A stretch of 64,000 bases of DNA from Penelope pileata (Eukaryota > Chordata > Aves > Galliformes > Cracidae): the NCBI GenBank assembly GCA_013396635.1, contig WBMW01005746.1:62001-126000 (forward strand), read 5' to 3'. The translations under genes and the position numbers were made by a program. Numbering within the stretch: the first letter of the stretch is position 1; each line of letters opens with the position of its first letter. The notes beneath the pieces were generated by a model, which did not search any database, was not told the DNA's origin, and saw nothing but the letters and a program-made list of their open reading frames with translations. This document shows, piece after piece, positions 49,501 to 61,500 of the stretch.

Positions 49501-52500
49501 TCAGGTCAGACTGAAAAGAAACAAACCCCAAACCCTCACAATTAGCAATGTCTTCAACAAAGATTCACATAGATTTCTTGATATGTGGAACAACGTGACA
49601 ACCCCAGAAAGAGTTACAAAGACTCAGACAGACACACTGATAATTTCATCCCTTTAGATAACAAATACACATTTTAAATGAGTCAATAGCACAACAGCAT
49701 GGGTGTCCACAACACCGTATGGGTGTCCGATGTATCACTGCAGTTACCAGCACTAAACTACAGAATCCCATGGATGTAAAATTCAAAAATTCTCTTGAAG
49801 AAGTGATTCTATCTTGATTACTTTTCTCCTGTCTACCTTCAAGTTCTTCCAGATTACATTTGCTTATAAATAAGTACACTAATACGTTTCTGGCACTTTG
49901 ATTCAATCCATACTTTCCTCTGATGACTTAGCTCACACCAATGATGATAACTGCATATATATTTAAAGAAAACTTTTTCATGATTAAGACAGTCAAGCAC
50001 TGGAACAGGTTGCCAAAAGATGTTGTGCAGTCTTTGTCCTTGGAGTTTTTCAAGGCTTGACTGGATAATCCCTTGAGTAACTTGTTCTAATCTCACAGCT
50101 GACACTGCTGAGCAGCAGCTTGGACTGAGGACCTTATAGGGTCCCTTCCAACCTCAACTATCTTATGACCCTAAGATTTTTGCTATTATTTCTAGTGGGA
50201 TCAATGTTGGAACAGTGAAATTTCATCCTAAGAAAAATTTTCTATATTTCAAAACTTACATCTTTGTCTTCAGTCTATCTCTGCAATTGAAATCTTTAAC
50301 ATAGGTAAAGAATAGTAAAATAGGAAGTTACAAACCAGCTTCTCCAGGTAATCCTGGTGGACCAGGTAATCCTTTAGAGCCTTTGAAACCTCTTATTCCT
50401 TGTGGTCCATATCCTGGCAGTCCAGGAAGTCCCATCTCTCCAGGGAGACCAGGATTACCAGGCAATCCGGGTAGTCCTCTGTCTCCTTTTGAGCCAGCCA
50501 ATCCCTATTAATGATTACACATGTCTGTATACCAAGCATCACTTGCTTTTCATGTTAGCTTTTAAAATAAAATGCCTGATTTCCTATGCAACGGCGATAT
50601 CAAATTATTTTAGCAGCAGAGCAGCTCTGCTAATTGAAGAGGACTTTTTTGACTGATTTACTTGTGATCAAAAAAACATGAACTTCAATATCAATGGTTA
50701 CAAGCATAGGGCATTCATTCAACTTCGTTATTAAAAGTAATATAGTACAAAAACAGCTTGATTTTCAATCACTGTGGCATTACACTCAACAATTTTTCTT
50801 ATTTTTCAAAACAACCTTTGGGAAAAAAACCCAAATCTCAGCATTGATTGAATACAACGAGGTCTTTGAATACAATGAGGTCAGGTTTAGAGAGAATTAT
50901 ATTTGAATTACTTTTACAGTTTCTCAGCCAACACAGCACAATGATAATCGCTAGTCTTTGTTTCTGCTCAACAGAGAACTCTGTCTTAAGAATTCTAGTC
51001 TTAAAGCAGTTCTCCCAGCTGTCACGATTTCTCTCAGCCCTGTCTGGAGATTAAATCCTAAAGACCAAATAAGAATTATTCGGATTATTATTTCATTTTG
51101 AGCGTTATGAATAGACAGAAAAAAAGGTCCTTTTTTTTGTTCTCATTCATCATGTCAATCTAAGATTATGCTGAGGCTTCTCAGCAGCATGCATCCACAT
51201 CAGCCTCATCTCTCTCCAGTATTACATAAGAATATTTACTCTCATTCTCGTTTCCACTCGGATTAGTTGCTGTAGCTGAACATAGCACCCCTAAGTCAAG
51301 TAGAGGATATTCAGTTGAAATATTGCAATAGATAAAACAAATTGTCACAGAAGATAAAACCACTGACTTAGCTTTTCATGAATTCTATATTAACTGCAAA
51401 CAGTGCATACCCACCTCTTCACCTTTAGAACCTTTGTAGCCTTTAGAGCCAGGTCTTCCCAGAAACCCACTTGAACCTTTACTTCCTTTGTGTCCCCTGG
51501 TTCCTGGATCTCCTTGCTCCCCTTTTGGTCCCTCTGGATACACATATCCTGGCTCACCTTTTGATCCTTTATGTCCTTGATCTCCTTTAAAACCTGGAGG
51601 TCCCTGGAACAAACCAATCAAGAAAATTTCAGTGCTAGACATGTCAACTGTTTTCAAGGGTTTTTTTTTTTTTTTTTAAATTAAATACCTAAAAATGGTT
51701 CTCCTTTTTTTCATCTGATCCACTGTAACTGCACACTTCAGTCAGTGGCACAAAAAGAAGTACAAGAAAATATCTTAAAATCTGAGATTTCTTCTCCACA
51801 TGGGAATATCTCCCTACGGAGACTACAGCTGTCCCAGTTGGCTGTCCTGAGAATGCTGGACACAGGAGAAGTGAGAGATTGGAAGAAATCACAGCAGACA
51901 GAACTGTGTATGCTTTACAGTCACTGCCATGATTATAGCACTATGTAAATGAACAGAACTTAGCAGCAAACTACCTATGTCAGTCAGAAGAAGCAGTCTA
52001 GCCATCATGAAATACAACACAGGTTAATCATGCAGATATTTACCTGCCTCACTGCCTGAGATGAACTTGTTGCTGCACTGAGCAAAACAGGCTCATTTAA
52101 AGCTAGGCCAGATATGCCCACATTACAGTCCCTACCCAGAGATCACGTGCAGACAAACTCATCATTTCAGACAGAACAGAACAGAACAGAATAGAACAGT
52201 TCAGTTGGAGGAGATCTTCAAAGATCCTTTAGTTCAATTGCTTGACCTGTTCAGGGCTAACAAAAAGTTTCATACTATTGAAGGCATTATCCAAATGGCT
52301 CTTGAACACTGACAAACAAGAGGCATCAACCATTTTACAAGGAAGCCTGTTTCAGTGTTTGGTCGCTCTTATGGTAAAGAAACTTTTCCTAATGTCTCTT
52401 TTGAACCTCCTCCAGCACAGCTTTGTGCCAATGCCTCACATTCTATCTTTGGTTAACTGGGTAAAGAGATCAGCACTTCTCTCTCCACTTCCCCTGCTCA

Positions 52501-55500
52501 GAAAGCTGTAGAGAACAAGGTCACCTCTTGGCCTCCTCTTCTCCAGACTAGACAACTTAAGTGTCCTCAGCCTCTCCTCACAGGAGATGCCTTCCAGTCC
52601 TTTTACAAGCTTTGTTGCCCTCCTCTAGTCATTTTCAAGTATCTTAATATTTGTTTGATACTGTGGAGCCCAGAACCGCACACAATCTTCACGGTGAGAC
52701 TGCAACAGAAAACTGTTGAGATCACCTAGTACAGCGCTGCATGTAACACTGGCTGTGACGTTTCTTTGAAATTCTTATGGGATCTGAAAAATAATCTGAA
52801 AAATGTAAGCCTTACTTGAGCTCCTGGAAATCCTGGTGCTCCTGGAGAACCTGGAGCTCCTTTGGGACCTGGCGTTCCTTCTCGACCTATAAAAGAAACA
52901 GCACGTTTTGAAAAGAAAACTGCAAATACAGAAATGAGAAGCTCTGATAAACACACCCAGCTCTGAATGTTACTGCTGTTCACACTGATTGACCTGGCTT
53001 CAGGCTGCACCTAAGCCCATTAGTGTTCAGCCATGAATTATTTTAGGGCTTGGCATCACATCAGCAAATGGCGCTGCATTATGCTATCACACTTATCACA
53101 ACTTCAGGGCTATTTCAGGGACCTGGAATATTGCATGTTGCAGACATGCCCATACCAGTCCTGATTCTCATGCTAAAAGTGGAAGTATTGGCATTTCCTA
53201 CTACCCCATCAGGAACACTGAGATCATTTACCAGGGATGCCATCCTGGCCATGTGGCCCAGGAGAACCAGGAAGACCAGGTGTTCCCGGAATATAGCTGC
53301 AATCAGTACATATGAAAGCTTCATCACCTAGAAGGAATATAATTCATTAGTTGTTCAACAACAAGTAACTCCCAAACTTAACCACTGTGTTATAAAATTT
53401 GTTGCAGAAGGTGGCCAATACTTCTTGGTCAAAGAGCAGTAGGAAATGTGACCTAACTTTGATGAAAGTTCACTTCCAATACACTACAAGATTACCTGTG
53501 GTCAGACAGTGAATCAGAATTGATAACATTTAATTGACAACATGGGAACATCCAGTTTAAATCTCTTGAGTTTTTCAAGTCTAGTTTCAGTAAGCTGTTT
53601 GGATACAGTCAATCTACTGATAGGCCAAATTTTCTCAGAAGAAGAAAGTAAGACAGGCTTTGAACTAAACTGTCTCCATTAACAGCCTGAGTGGCTTTAA
53701 TGACTGGCAAGTGGCATGCAAATTTAGCAGCTCTGTGGTGATATTTGCAGAAGGAACCTTTTTCTCAAAGACCAACTGCTGGTGCTGGGCGTAACAACAG
53801 TGGAACACAAAAAACCCCATCAACCTGTAATAATCATTGTCCCAGAGAAGACCTACACCCTGGCTGCAGTGCTATTCAACTGATGTGGGGCACTGGCACG
53901 TGCACTGCTCTCAGCTGCTGTTTACTGTAGAGGGAGGAGGACATCTTGCTATCCCTAAAACCTCTGGACTCACCAAATAGCCTGAGAGATCAATTAATTT
54001 AAAAATTTCATGAGAGTCTATGAAGATAACCAGATTGTACCATCTTCTTGTAAGTGATAACTTTCAGAAAGGAAGCAGAAATGGAAAAATAATATTTCAG
54101 CTATGCATCTTAGTTTTCACATGAAAAGGCCAGTAACCATTGTTACAATCTGTTCCTGATCTCACTCAGAGAAAACACTCCCGTACAAAAAAAAAAAAAA
54201 AAATGTGGTATACGAAAACAAAATATACAAAACCCTGTACTGAGGCTGAACATTCTTTTTTTCAATACTATTTTAATTTCTGCAAAGTTGTAAGAGCTCT
54301 CTTGAACGTGCAAAGGCTTGCTCCACAACAGTAACATTTCCTGGTGTTTACAACACCTTGTTATCCCTCTCTAAGTGAACACTATGTCAATCCTGAAACA
54401 GCCTGTAAACACAATGACTGACCTTTCATGCCTGTGTCTCCTGGAGGTCCTGGAGGTCCTGCACACCCTGGCTCTCCAGGAAGTCCTGGTAGGCCTGTTC
54501 TAAATGTTACTCTACCTGTTAATGAAACGAGCATGGCACCAATACATCAGACAATTTTGTATTTGCTAAGGCAGAAACAATGGTGCAAGGATGAGCTGCA
54601 GACAGTATTCATTTAAGAGAGAATGACCTGGGCAAGTCCAAAACACCTTTGACTTGAGGACAGATATAGTAATGTAAAGTAAATCTCAGCAGACTGCTGG
54701 ATTTATCTGTCTAGCCAGGGAGCTGCCTTTAAAAAGCACAGTCCCTTCTGGGGGAAGTATTTACATTTTATTTGAATCAACAGAAACATAATTCTTTCTT
54801 TTCTAGGACTAGAAACTTTTAGTTATAATCAATGCTGCTCAAATATCTTTGTCAGAATCATTCTGAAATAAGCTGAAGATACATTCAGCTCTTCCATACA
54901 TTTGGAGGATAGATTGTTTTTTGAGAAACGAGAAGCATTACATTGGTATTGTTTCAGAAAAGAACTCATGTTAGCCATACCTTATGTAAAGGAAACATGA
55001 TGTTGGTTGCACTCCAGTTAAAGACGTTCTTCTAGTTAATACACTTTCTAAAACCTTCATGAACTGCATCTACTCAATTGTTTCATCTATGACTTTGCTA
55101 CTGTTTTGTTTCCATGCTGACAGAACTTCAGATCTGCTCTAAGGCCTGCTAAGACCTATGTGGGCATCCACATGATTTCTCTAACTTTTAGATTAGCCCT
55201 TTCTGAATGTAGTTTATCAGATACACTGCAATTTTTGGAAAAAATCAATCTTAAGAACAGATTTTCTCTCATTAGTCCCTCTTGTTCTTATGTAGTAGAT
55301 ATTTAGTCACAGTTATACAAAAAAGTGAGACATCTTTATACTAGGAAGTCATTGTACCTTCCCCACAGAATCTCATTAACAATGGAGCACAGATCTTTGC
55401 TATGTATGCTTTTTCATGAATATTCTAAAATGAAATTTCCAAAGAAAAACTATATTCAACTGTATTACTGAAAATACACCCCATGAATTATGTATTTACA

Positions 55501-58500
55501 TAACCTAACTCATTAGATATTGAGATGACTCTAGATTTGTTGCTGTACATTGTGTATACAACAATGGAATGTCACCTGGTTCTCCTGGAGGACCTGGCAA
55601 TCCAACAGAACCAGGTCTGCCAGTAATCCCAGGCAGTCCCGGAGGGCCCACAATACACAAACCCGCTTGTCCTTTTTCTCCTTTGGTTCCTTTTGGCCCA
55701 GGAAATCCTGGGGGACCTCTCAGACCAGGTCTTGACATGCCTAACAAAAGAAGAAGAAACGTAAAAATTAAGTTAACCAAGAAACAGAACTTCAAAGCAA
55801 AGTAAGCTTTGTGGGTTGAATGAGAGACAAACACACTGTCTCAGAGTTCATATCATGATTCTTTTTTAAACTTTGATTTATTAAATAATCACAATGAGAT
55901 TGTAAAGATATTTAATTTTTTTCTTTAATCTCTCTTTAAATACTTGTCCCATCAAAACTTTTGAGTAACATTCTTTTTGCTACTTAGAGTTATGTACAAA
56001 GTCTTTCAAGATTAAGATTTCACAAAACTGATTTGGTGTAACAGTCAGGTCCTTGATCATTACACATACCTGGTCTACCAGCATCTCCAGGAGGACCCTG
56101 TGGCCCTGCAAAAATAATGTGTTTAGAACGTGAGTTAAACCACTGTATGCACTACAAAGTCATTACTCAGTAAACTTGCCTACAGTCTTTGGGCTTCTGC
56201 ATTCTATGTCTTTTTTTTTTTTTTTTAATTCTTTTAAGAATTTGGTTTTGCGTGTGTAGGCGTATACCATTTATATAACCGTTGCACATCCAGTTCTCAC
56301 TGAAATCTGGCAAAATATGGATATTTACAAGAGAGAGGAATAGAATCCACCACATTTATCCGAGGTGCAAACTTGCTTCTTTTTTGCCACTACTACTTGC
56401 TGTAAGTAAGATAGCACCTTTTAACAATGCTTTATCTTTGCAAGACTCAACTTTTCTCTTGCCATTCTTTGAAAGTATGTAAGTAGATTTACAAAAACAG
56501 AAAGTATTCATTGAATGCATTGTGATCGTGATCACTTGCACACCAATATTCATAAAAGCAGAACACCAAAACACAGCAGGCAAGCATTTCCTGGGTGTGT
56601 ATGAGACACAGCTTACAACACACTACCTCAGAGTTCAGCCCACAAGTCCTTGCTACATGGTGATACAGCTCAAATAATAAATTGGCACATGTTAATTTTA
56701 CAGCACAGCCAAAACAAAGAAAAGAAAAATTGTATTATTTTGGAGTGAAAGGCAATAAAAAATGGCATAAGACAAACTGTGAAAGCTATAAAAAAAATAG
56801 TATGACCTTTAGCAGGAAACTTAAAGCCCTGATGGTTTGTGTATGGCATACACAAACAATGCTCTGATGAAATAATCCACTAGGGCTATTATACAGGATA
56901 TGAGTGAGTTTAGGTGCTGAACTCAATTATCTGCACAAAGAAATATACCAGCTTCATTATTTTTAAAAGGAAATTTGTCCACAAATCTCAGGATAGATTT
57001 CAGTTCTGCAATCTGATAGGAGTAATTTCGAAATATTCTTGGAAAGGCAGAAGCAAATTGCTGGGTGCTCAGAGTAAACAGCTTTGAATAAACAGCTCTT
57101 CCTAAAAGATTTTAGTCTTGATGGGCTTCTCACCAGGCATGCCACGTCGACCTTTTGGTCCTGGAAGTCCAGGGGGTCCTTCATCTCCTTTTTCACCAAC
57201 TACATCATAATACTCTGTCTTAATAAAAAGATTGTAAGAAAAGAACAAATAGTAAGAATGAAAAGCACAGTACCCCATACTAACCCTTTAGTTAGAACAA
57301 CATTATGATCTCATTCATCATTTTGATCTTGTGACACCGTGAGACCTTTCTAATCACATGCTAATTACTTGCAAGCAGCCAGAAATTAAATCACAATTGT
57401 TAGACACATGTAGAGCCAAAAGACCTGTACAAGTAGAGGAGACTGGGAACTTCAGCCGAGTTCCTTAAGTCTCAGAGAACTCCTCTGTCTGTGGACACAA
57501 TTATACAGGTAAGGTACAATTTGGAGACCCAGCCATGAATATTACAGTAGCATGAAATGGAAAATATTCTTGACATTAACGTTTAGGAATCAGTCTATTC
57601 TACTGTCTAAAAGCAGAATCAGCGAAATGTAGATTACTCTTTTAAGTAATCATAGACAAAATCATCCACTTAAATCACAAATTCATACAGAAGTAATTTC
57701 TTTTAAATTAATACTCTAAATACTCTTAATACGACAATTCAAAATTTTTCTAAGTGATCGGCAGAATCAAAACATTATTAGCTATAGCTCTGCCTTTTTG
57801 TAACTACAATTTTTTGCTATTTTCTGGATTATTTTGCATGGGCACTAATACCTTAAAATAAGATTTTAACAAAAGTTTTGCACTGACATAAACATCACAT
57901 TGAAACGTAAATGGACTACTAATACACCAATTTAAAAGGAACAAAAAACTGCTTAAAATTAAAATTTACAATTTCTATTTTTCTTCCACTGATTTTTTGA
58001 AAAGGATTTTTTTTTCCACTGCTCCGTCAATATCACAAAAGATTCGGCTTATTTAAAGTTATTTCTTTTTGGAAAAGTTGAGCAGAGAGTTTCCATTAGA
58101 TGTATATGAGGTCTTTAAGAACCCTTCTGGAGAGACAGCAAGACTAGACAGAAAACATCTCTCCAGAACATCTGTTGATTTGGTGTTATTTCTTCTGTTT
58201 TTTAAAAAAAAAACGTGGGTTTTTAAAATTAAAACTACCTGTTCTGGAACTAATTAGAGTTTGGTTTAAAAATCTGCTCCTGTGATGTTTTGTAATTGTT
58301 CTGGGACAGTCCAATGTCCTGACAAAAATTGCTGAAAATGATTGAGGTCTAACCAGGTGCTGATCTTGCATCTACTTCTATGTGAAGGGAGATGCCATCT
58401 CTGTGAGACACCCAACAACAACAGTACCTCCAGAAAGACAAATCCCAACTGGAGCATCATGGAGCATCCATTATTGCCACATACAGTCAGTTCGGCTTAT

Positions 58501-61500
58501 TCTTATTCTAGTGGTTTAGACAAATGATACGATGAAGATAAATAATTTCCACTTACTCGACCACAAGCTCCAGGTGGACCAGTGTTTCCTTTTATACCCT
58601 TCATGAGACAACAGAAATGGGTTGTTTATTTACTACAAATAATACATGACATGACATTTGGTATCCTCTGTTACTTCAGTAGATTGTTCATAACAGTAAA
58701 GGACTTCTATTCCTGACCTCCATCAGTTCCCAACACAACTGTTCATCCATACCACATACTCCAGAAACTATAGAAAGACACCAGCAGGCAAAGATGGACA
58801 CTAGTTCATGCCCATCATCTATTTCAGCAGATCCATCCCCTATTTCATAATATTATTACTTGTCATCTTTTAAGTAAAGTAAAACATATTGTATACATTG
58901 TAACAAGTAACATAATGACCCTCAAACATATTTTATTCTCATCATCAAAAACAACAATAAAAGCATTAGCCAATACCTTAACTCCTTGTCTGCCAGTCAG
59001 TCCTGGTTTGCCCTGTTCACCCTTCTGTCCCTGTAGGTACATAATTTTATAAAATAATCTTTTAGCAGTGCCATCAGTAAGATTTAAAATTGAAAGCTTT
59101 CTTCACTCGTGGTGAAGGCAATGTGAACATGACTTGCTCAGAGGAAGAAATCTCCACGAAAGACTCAGCTTGGGGTGAAGTTCCACATCTGCAGGCAATA
59201 CTACAGCTCTTACATCCAAACCTGCCTTTATAATGGCACATTCTAGGAATCCTAAGGTGAAGCCATTCTAGATGGCACAAGTGCAGGAGGCTGTGGTTTG
59301 TCCTCTCTCTGCAAACTGCTGTTTCTGAAGGACAAACTGAAATTCTCACATACAGCAACTCCATCTCCTAGATCTTGTCCAATCCCTGTGATGATGCTGA
59401 TCTCTACTGATGGTTATCAGCAAGACCAGAAGGGAAAATAATGCAGATCACAGCTAAACTTTCTGCAAGCATAGATACTTAAGGAAAAAGGATTTTGCCA
59501 AGGCTTATGCAGTTGAATGCACCCGTTGTTAGTAATGCAGAAATAGGAACAGAACAATGACATGTCTTCGTGATGACAGTAGGTTTTCTTTGCGTTAGCT
59601 GAGTAGTAAGACAGTGGAGTCTTGCAATCCATCATTCCAAGCTTTTTGTCAGTCTGGAATGTGTTTAGACTGGGTACTAAGGTTGTTTTGACACAGCGGG
59701 AATGATGTCTTAGTAGTACATATGTGAAATTGGTTTTTTTAAGATCACTGTGACCCTAATGACGTCATTAAAGTGGAAGTGAAATAAATATAAAATAGAG
59801 TAAGTATTGAACCAGTACACAAATTAGATCATTTTGAGTATAAAATGATGTATTTTAAGAACTATATTTTGGCACTTCGTAGAATCATAGAATGGCCTGG
59901 GTTGGAAGGGGCCCCAAGGATCATCAAGTTCCAATCCCCCTGCCGCAGGCAGGGCTGCCAACCTCCAGATTAGGTACCAGATCAGGTTGCCCAGGACCTT
60001 GTCCAACCTGGCCTTGAACACCTCCAAGGACAGGGCATCCACAACCTCTCTGGGTAGCCTGTGCCAGCACCTCCTCATTCTCTCAGTAAAGAACTTCCCC
60101 TGACATCTAATCTAAACCTTTCCTCCTTCAGCTTAAAACCATTCCCCCTTGTCCTATCACTATCTACCCTTGCAAAAAGTTGATCTCCCTCTTGTTTATA
60201 ATCTCCCTTTAAATATTGGAGGACTACAATGAGGTCTCCCTGCAGCCTTCTCTTCTCCAGGTTGAACAAGCCCAGCTCCGTCAGCCTGTCCTTGTAGGGG
60301 AGGTGCTCCAGCCCTCTAAGCATCTTTGTGGCCCTCTGCACCCTCTACAACAGTTCCACATCTTTCCTGTGTTGGAGGCCCCAGACCTGGACACAGTACT
60401 CCAGATGGGGCCTCACGATGGCAGAGTAGAGAGAGACAATCCCCTCCCTGTCCCTTCTGGCCACCTCTCTTCTGATGGAGCCCAGGATACCATTGGCCTT
60501 CCAAGCTGCAAGAGCACACTGCTGACTCACTTTCTCTGAGGTGATAATTTTAAAATCTATCAGTCATCTCATTTCAGGCCAAGATGGCTGTGACCTTGAC
60601 TATAACTTTTCTTTGTAAAAAAACAGTCATTGATTCTAGCGATTAAAATGTCTTTTTGCTTCTTGATTTCTGCTGAAGTGAAGGTATAACTCTCTTGCAA
60701 AAATTTCAGGATGAAAGCTACTAGAGTTAATTTTGCATAGCTTAGTGTTTATTTGACCTGGTTCAGACTCATTTGATAGTCAGCAGCAAGCAACAGGTCT
60801 TTCTGTTTTGCACAGATAGAACAAGATCTATGTAGTGCGCCTCTCCCTTCTGCACAAATCTACAGGCACATGATATGTCTTCAGGCCAGTTTAGTGCAAG
60901 GGATGCAAGGGAATGTTTCACAATGTATGCAAATCAGCATTTTCAAACATACTTTGCAAAGGGAAAAAGCTGTGACAGGAAGACATGACTGTGCTAAACA
61001 GATGACTGTTACTTAAAACACATTTTGAAGGCTTCCTTCATTACCGGTAAGCCAGGTGGACCTGGGGCACCTTCTTTTCCAGGTTTACCCTACAAAGGAA
61101 AAAAAAAATAGAAAGATCTGAAGAAGTGTCATTGCATTCTAAGAACATAACAACTAAAGGCTGTACATATAACTGTACTTTAGGTCTTTGTAAATTTTGA
61201 AAAGCAATTTAGGTTATATACAAATTATTTTTAATCATAACCAGTGCTCACAAGCACAGAGAGTAAGGTATTCCCTGAATATTTCTCCTCCTGTGGAGGT
61301 TTAGTTGAGGGAGACACTTCACCAGCACAAAGGGCCAGAAAGTACAGAAACCCTGGTGCAAAACCAGGTCCTGCAGAAGCAAGACAACTGTTTGAAACAA
61401 TATAGCAGCTAACAGCCATTCAAATGATGAGCATTAACTTACAGGTTAAACATACTTATTTATGTCTGCCCATTAGATAAACCTGATGTTTTTAATTCTC

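Noticed and set aside
58069..58160. Possible ancient CR1 piece
   Set aside because: Only a short vague resemblance (GAGGTCTTTAAGAACCCTTC); not enough to call.
59881..60540. Active retrotransposon gene
   Set aside because: Only the CR1 3' end is present; the open frames are remnants with no complete reverse transcriptase or endonuclease.
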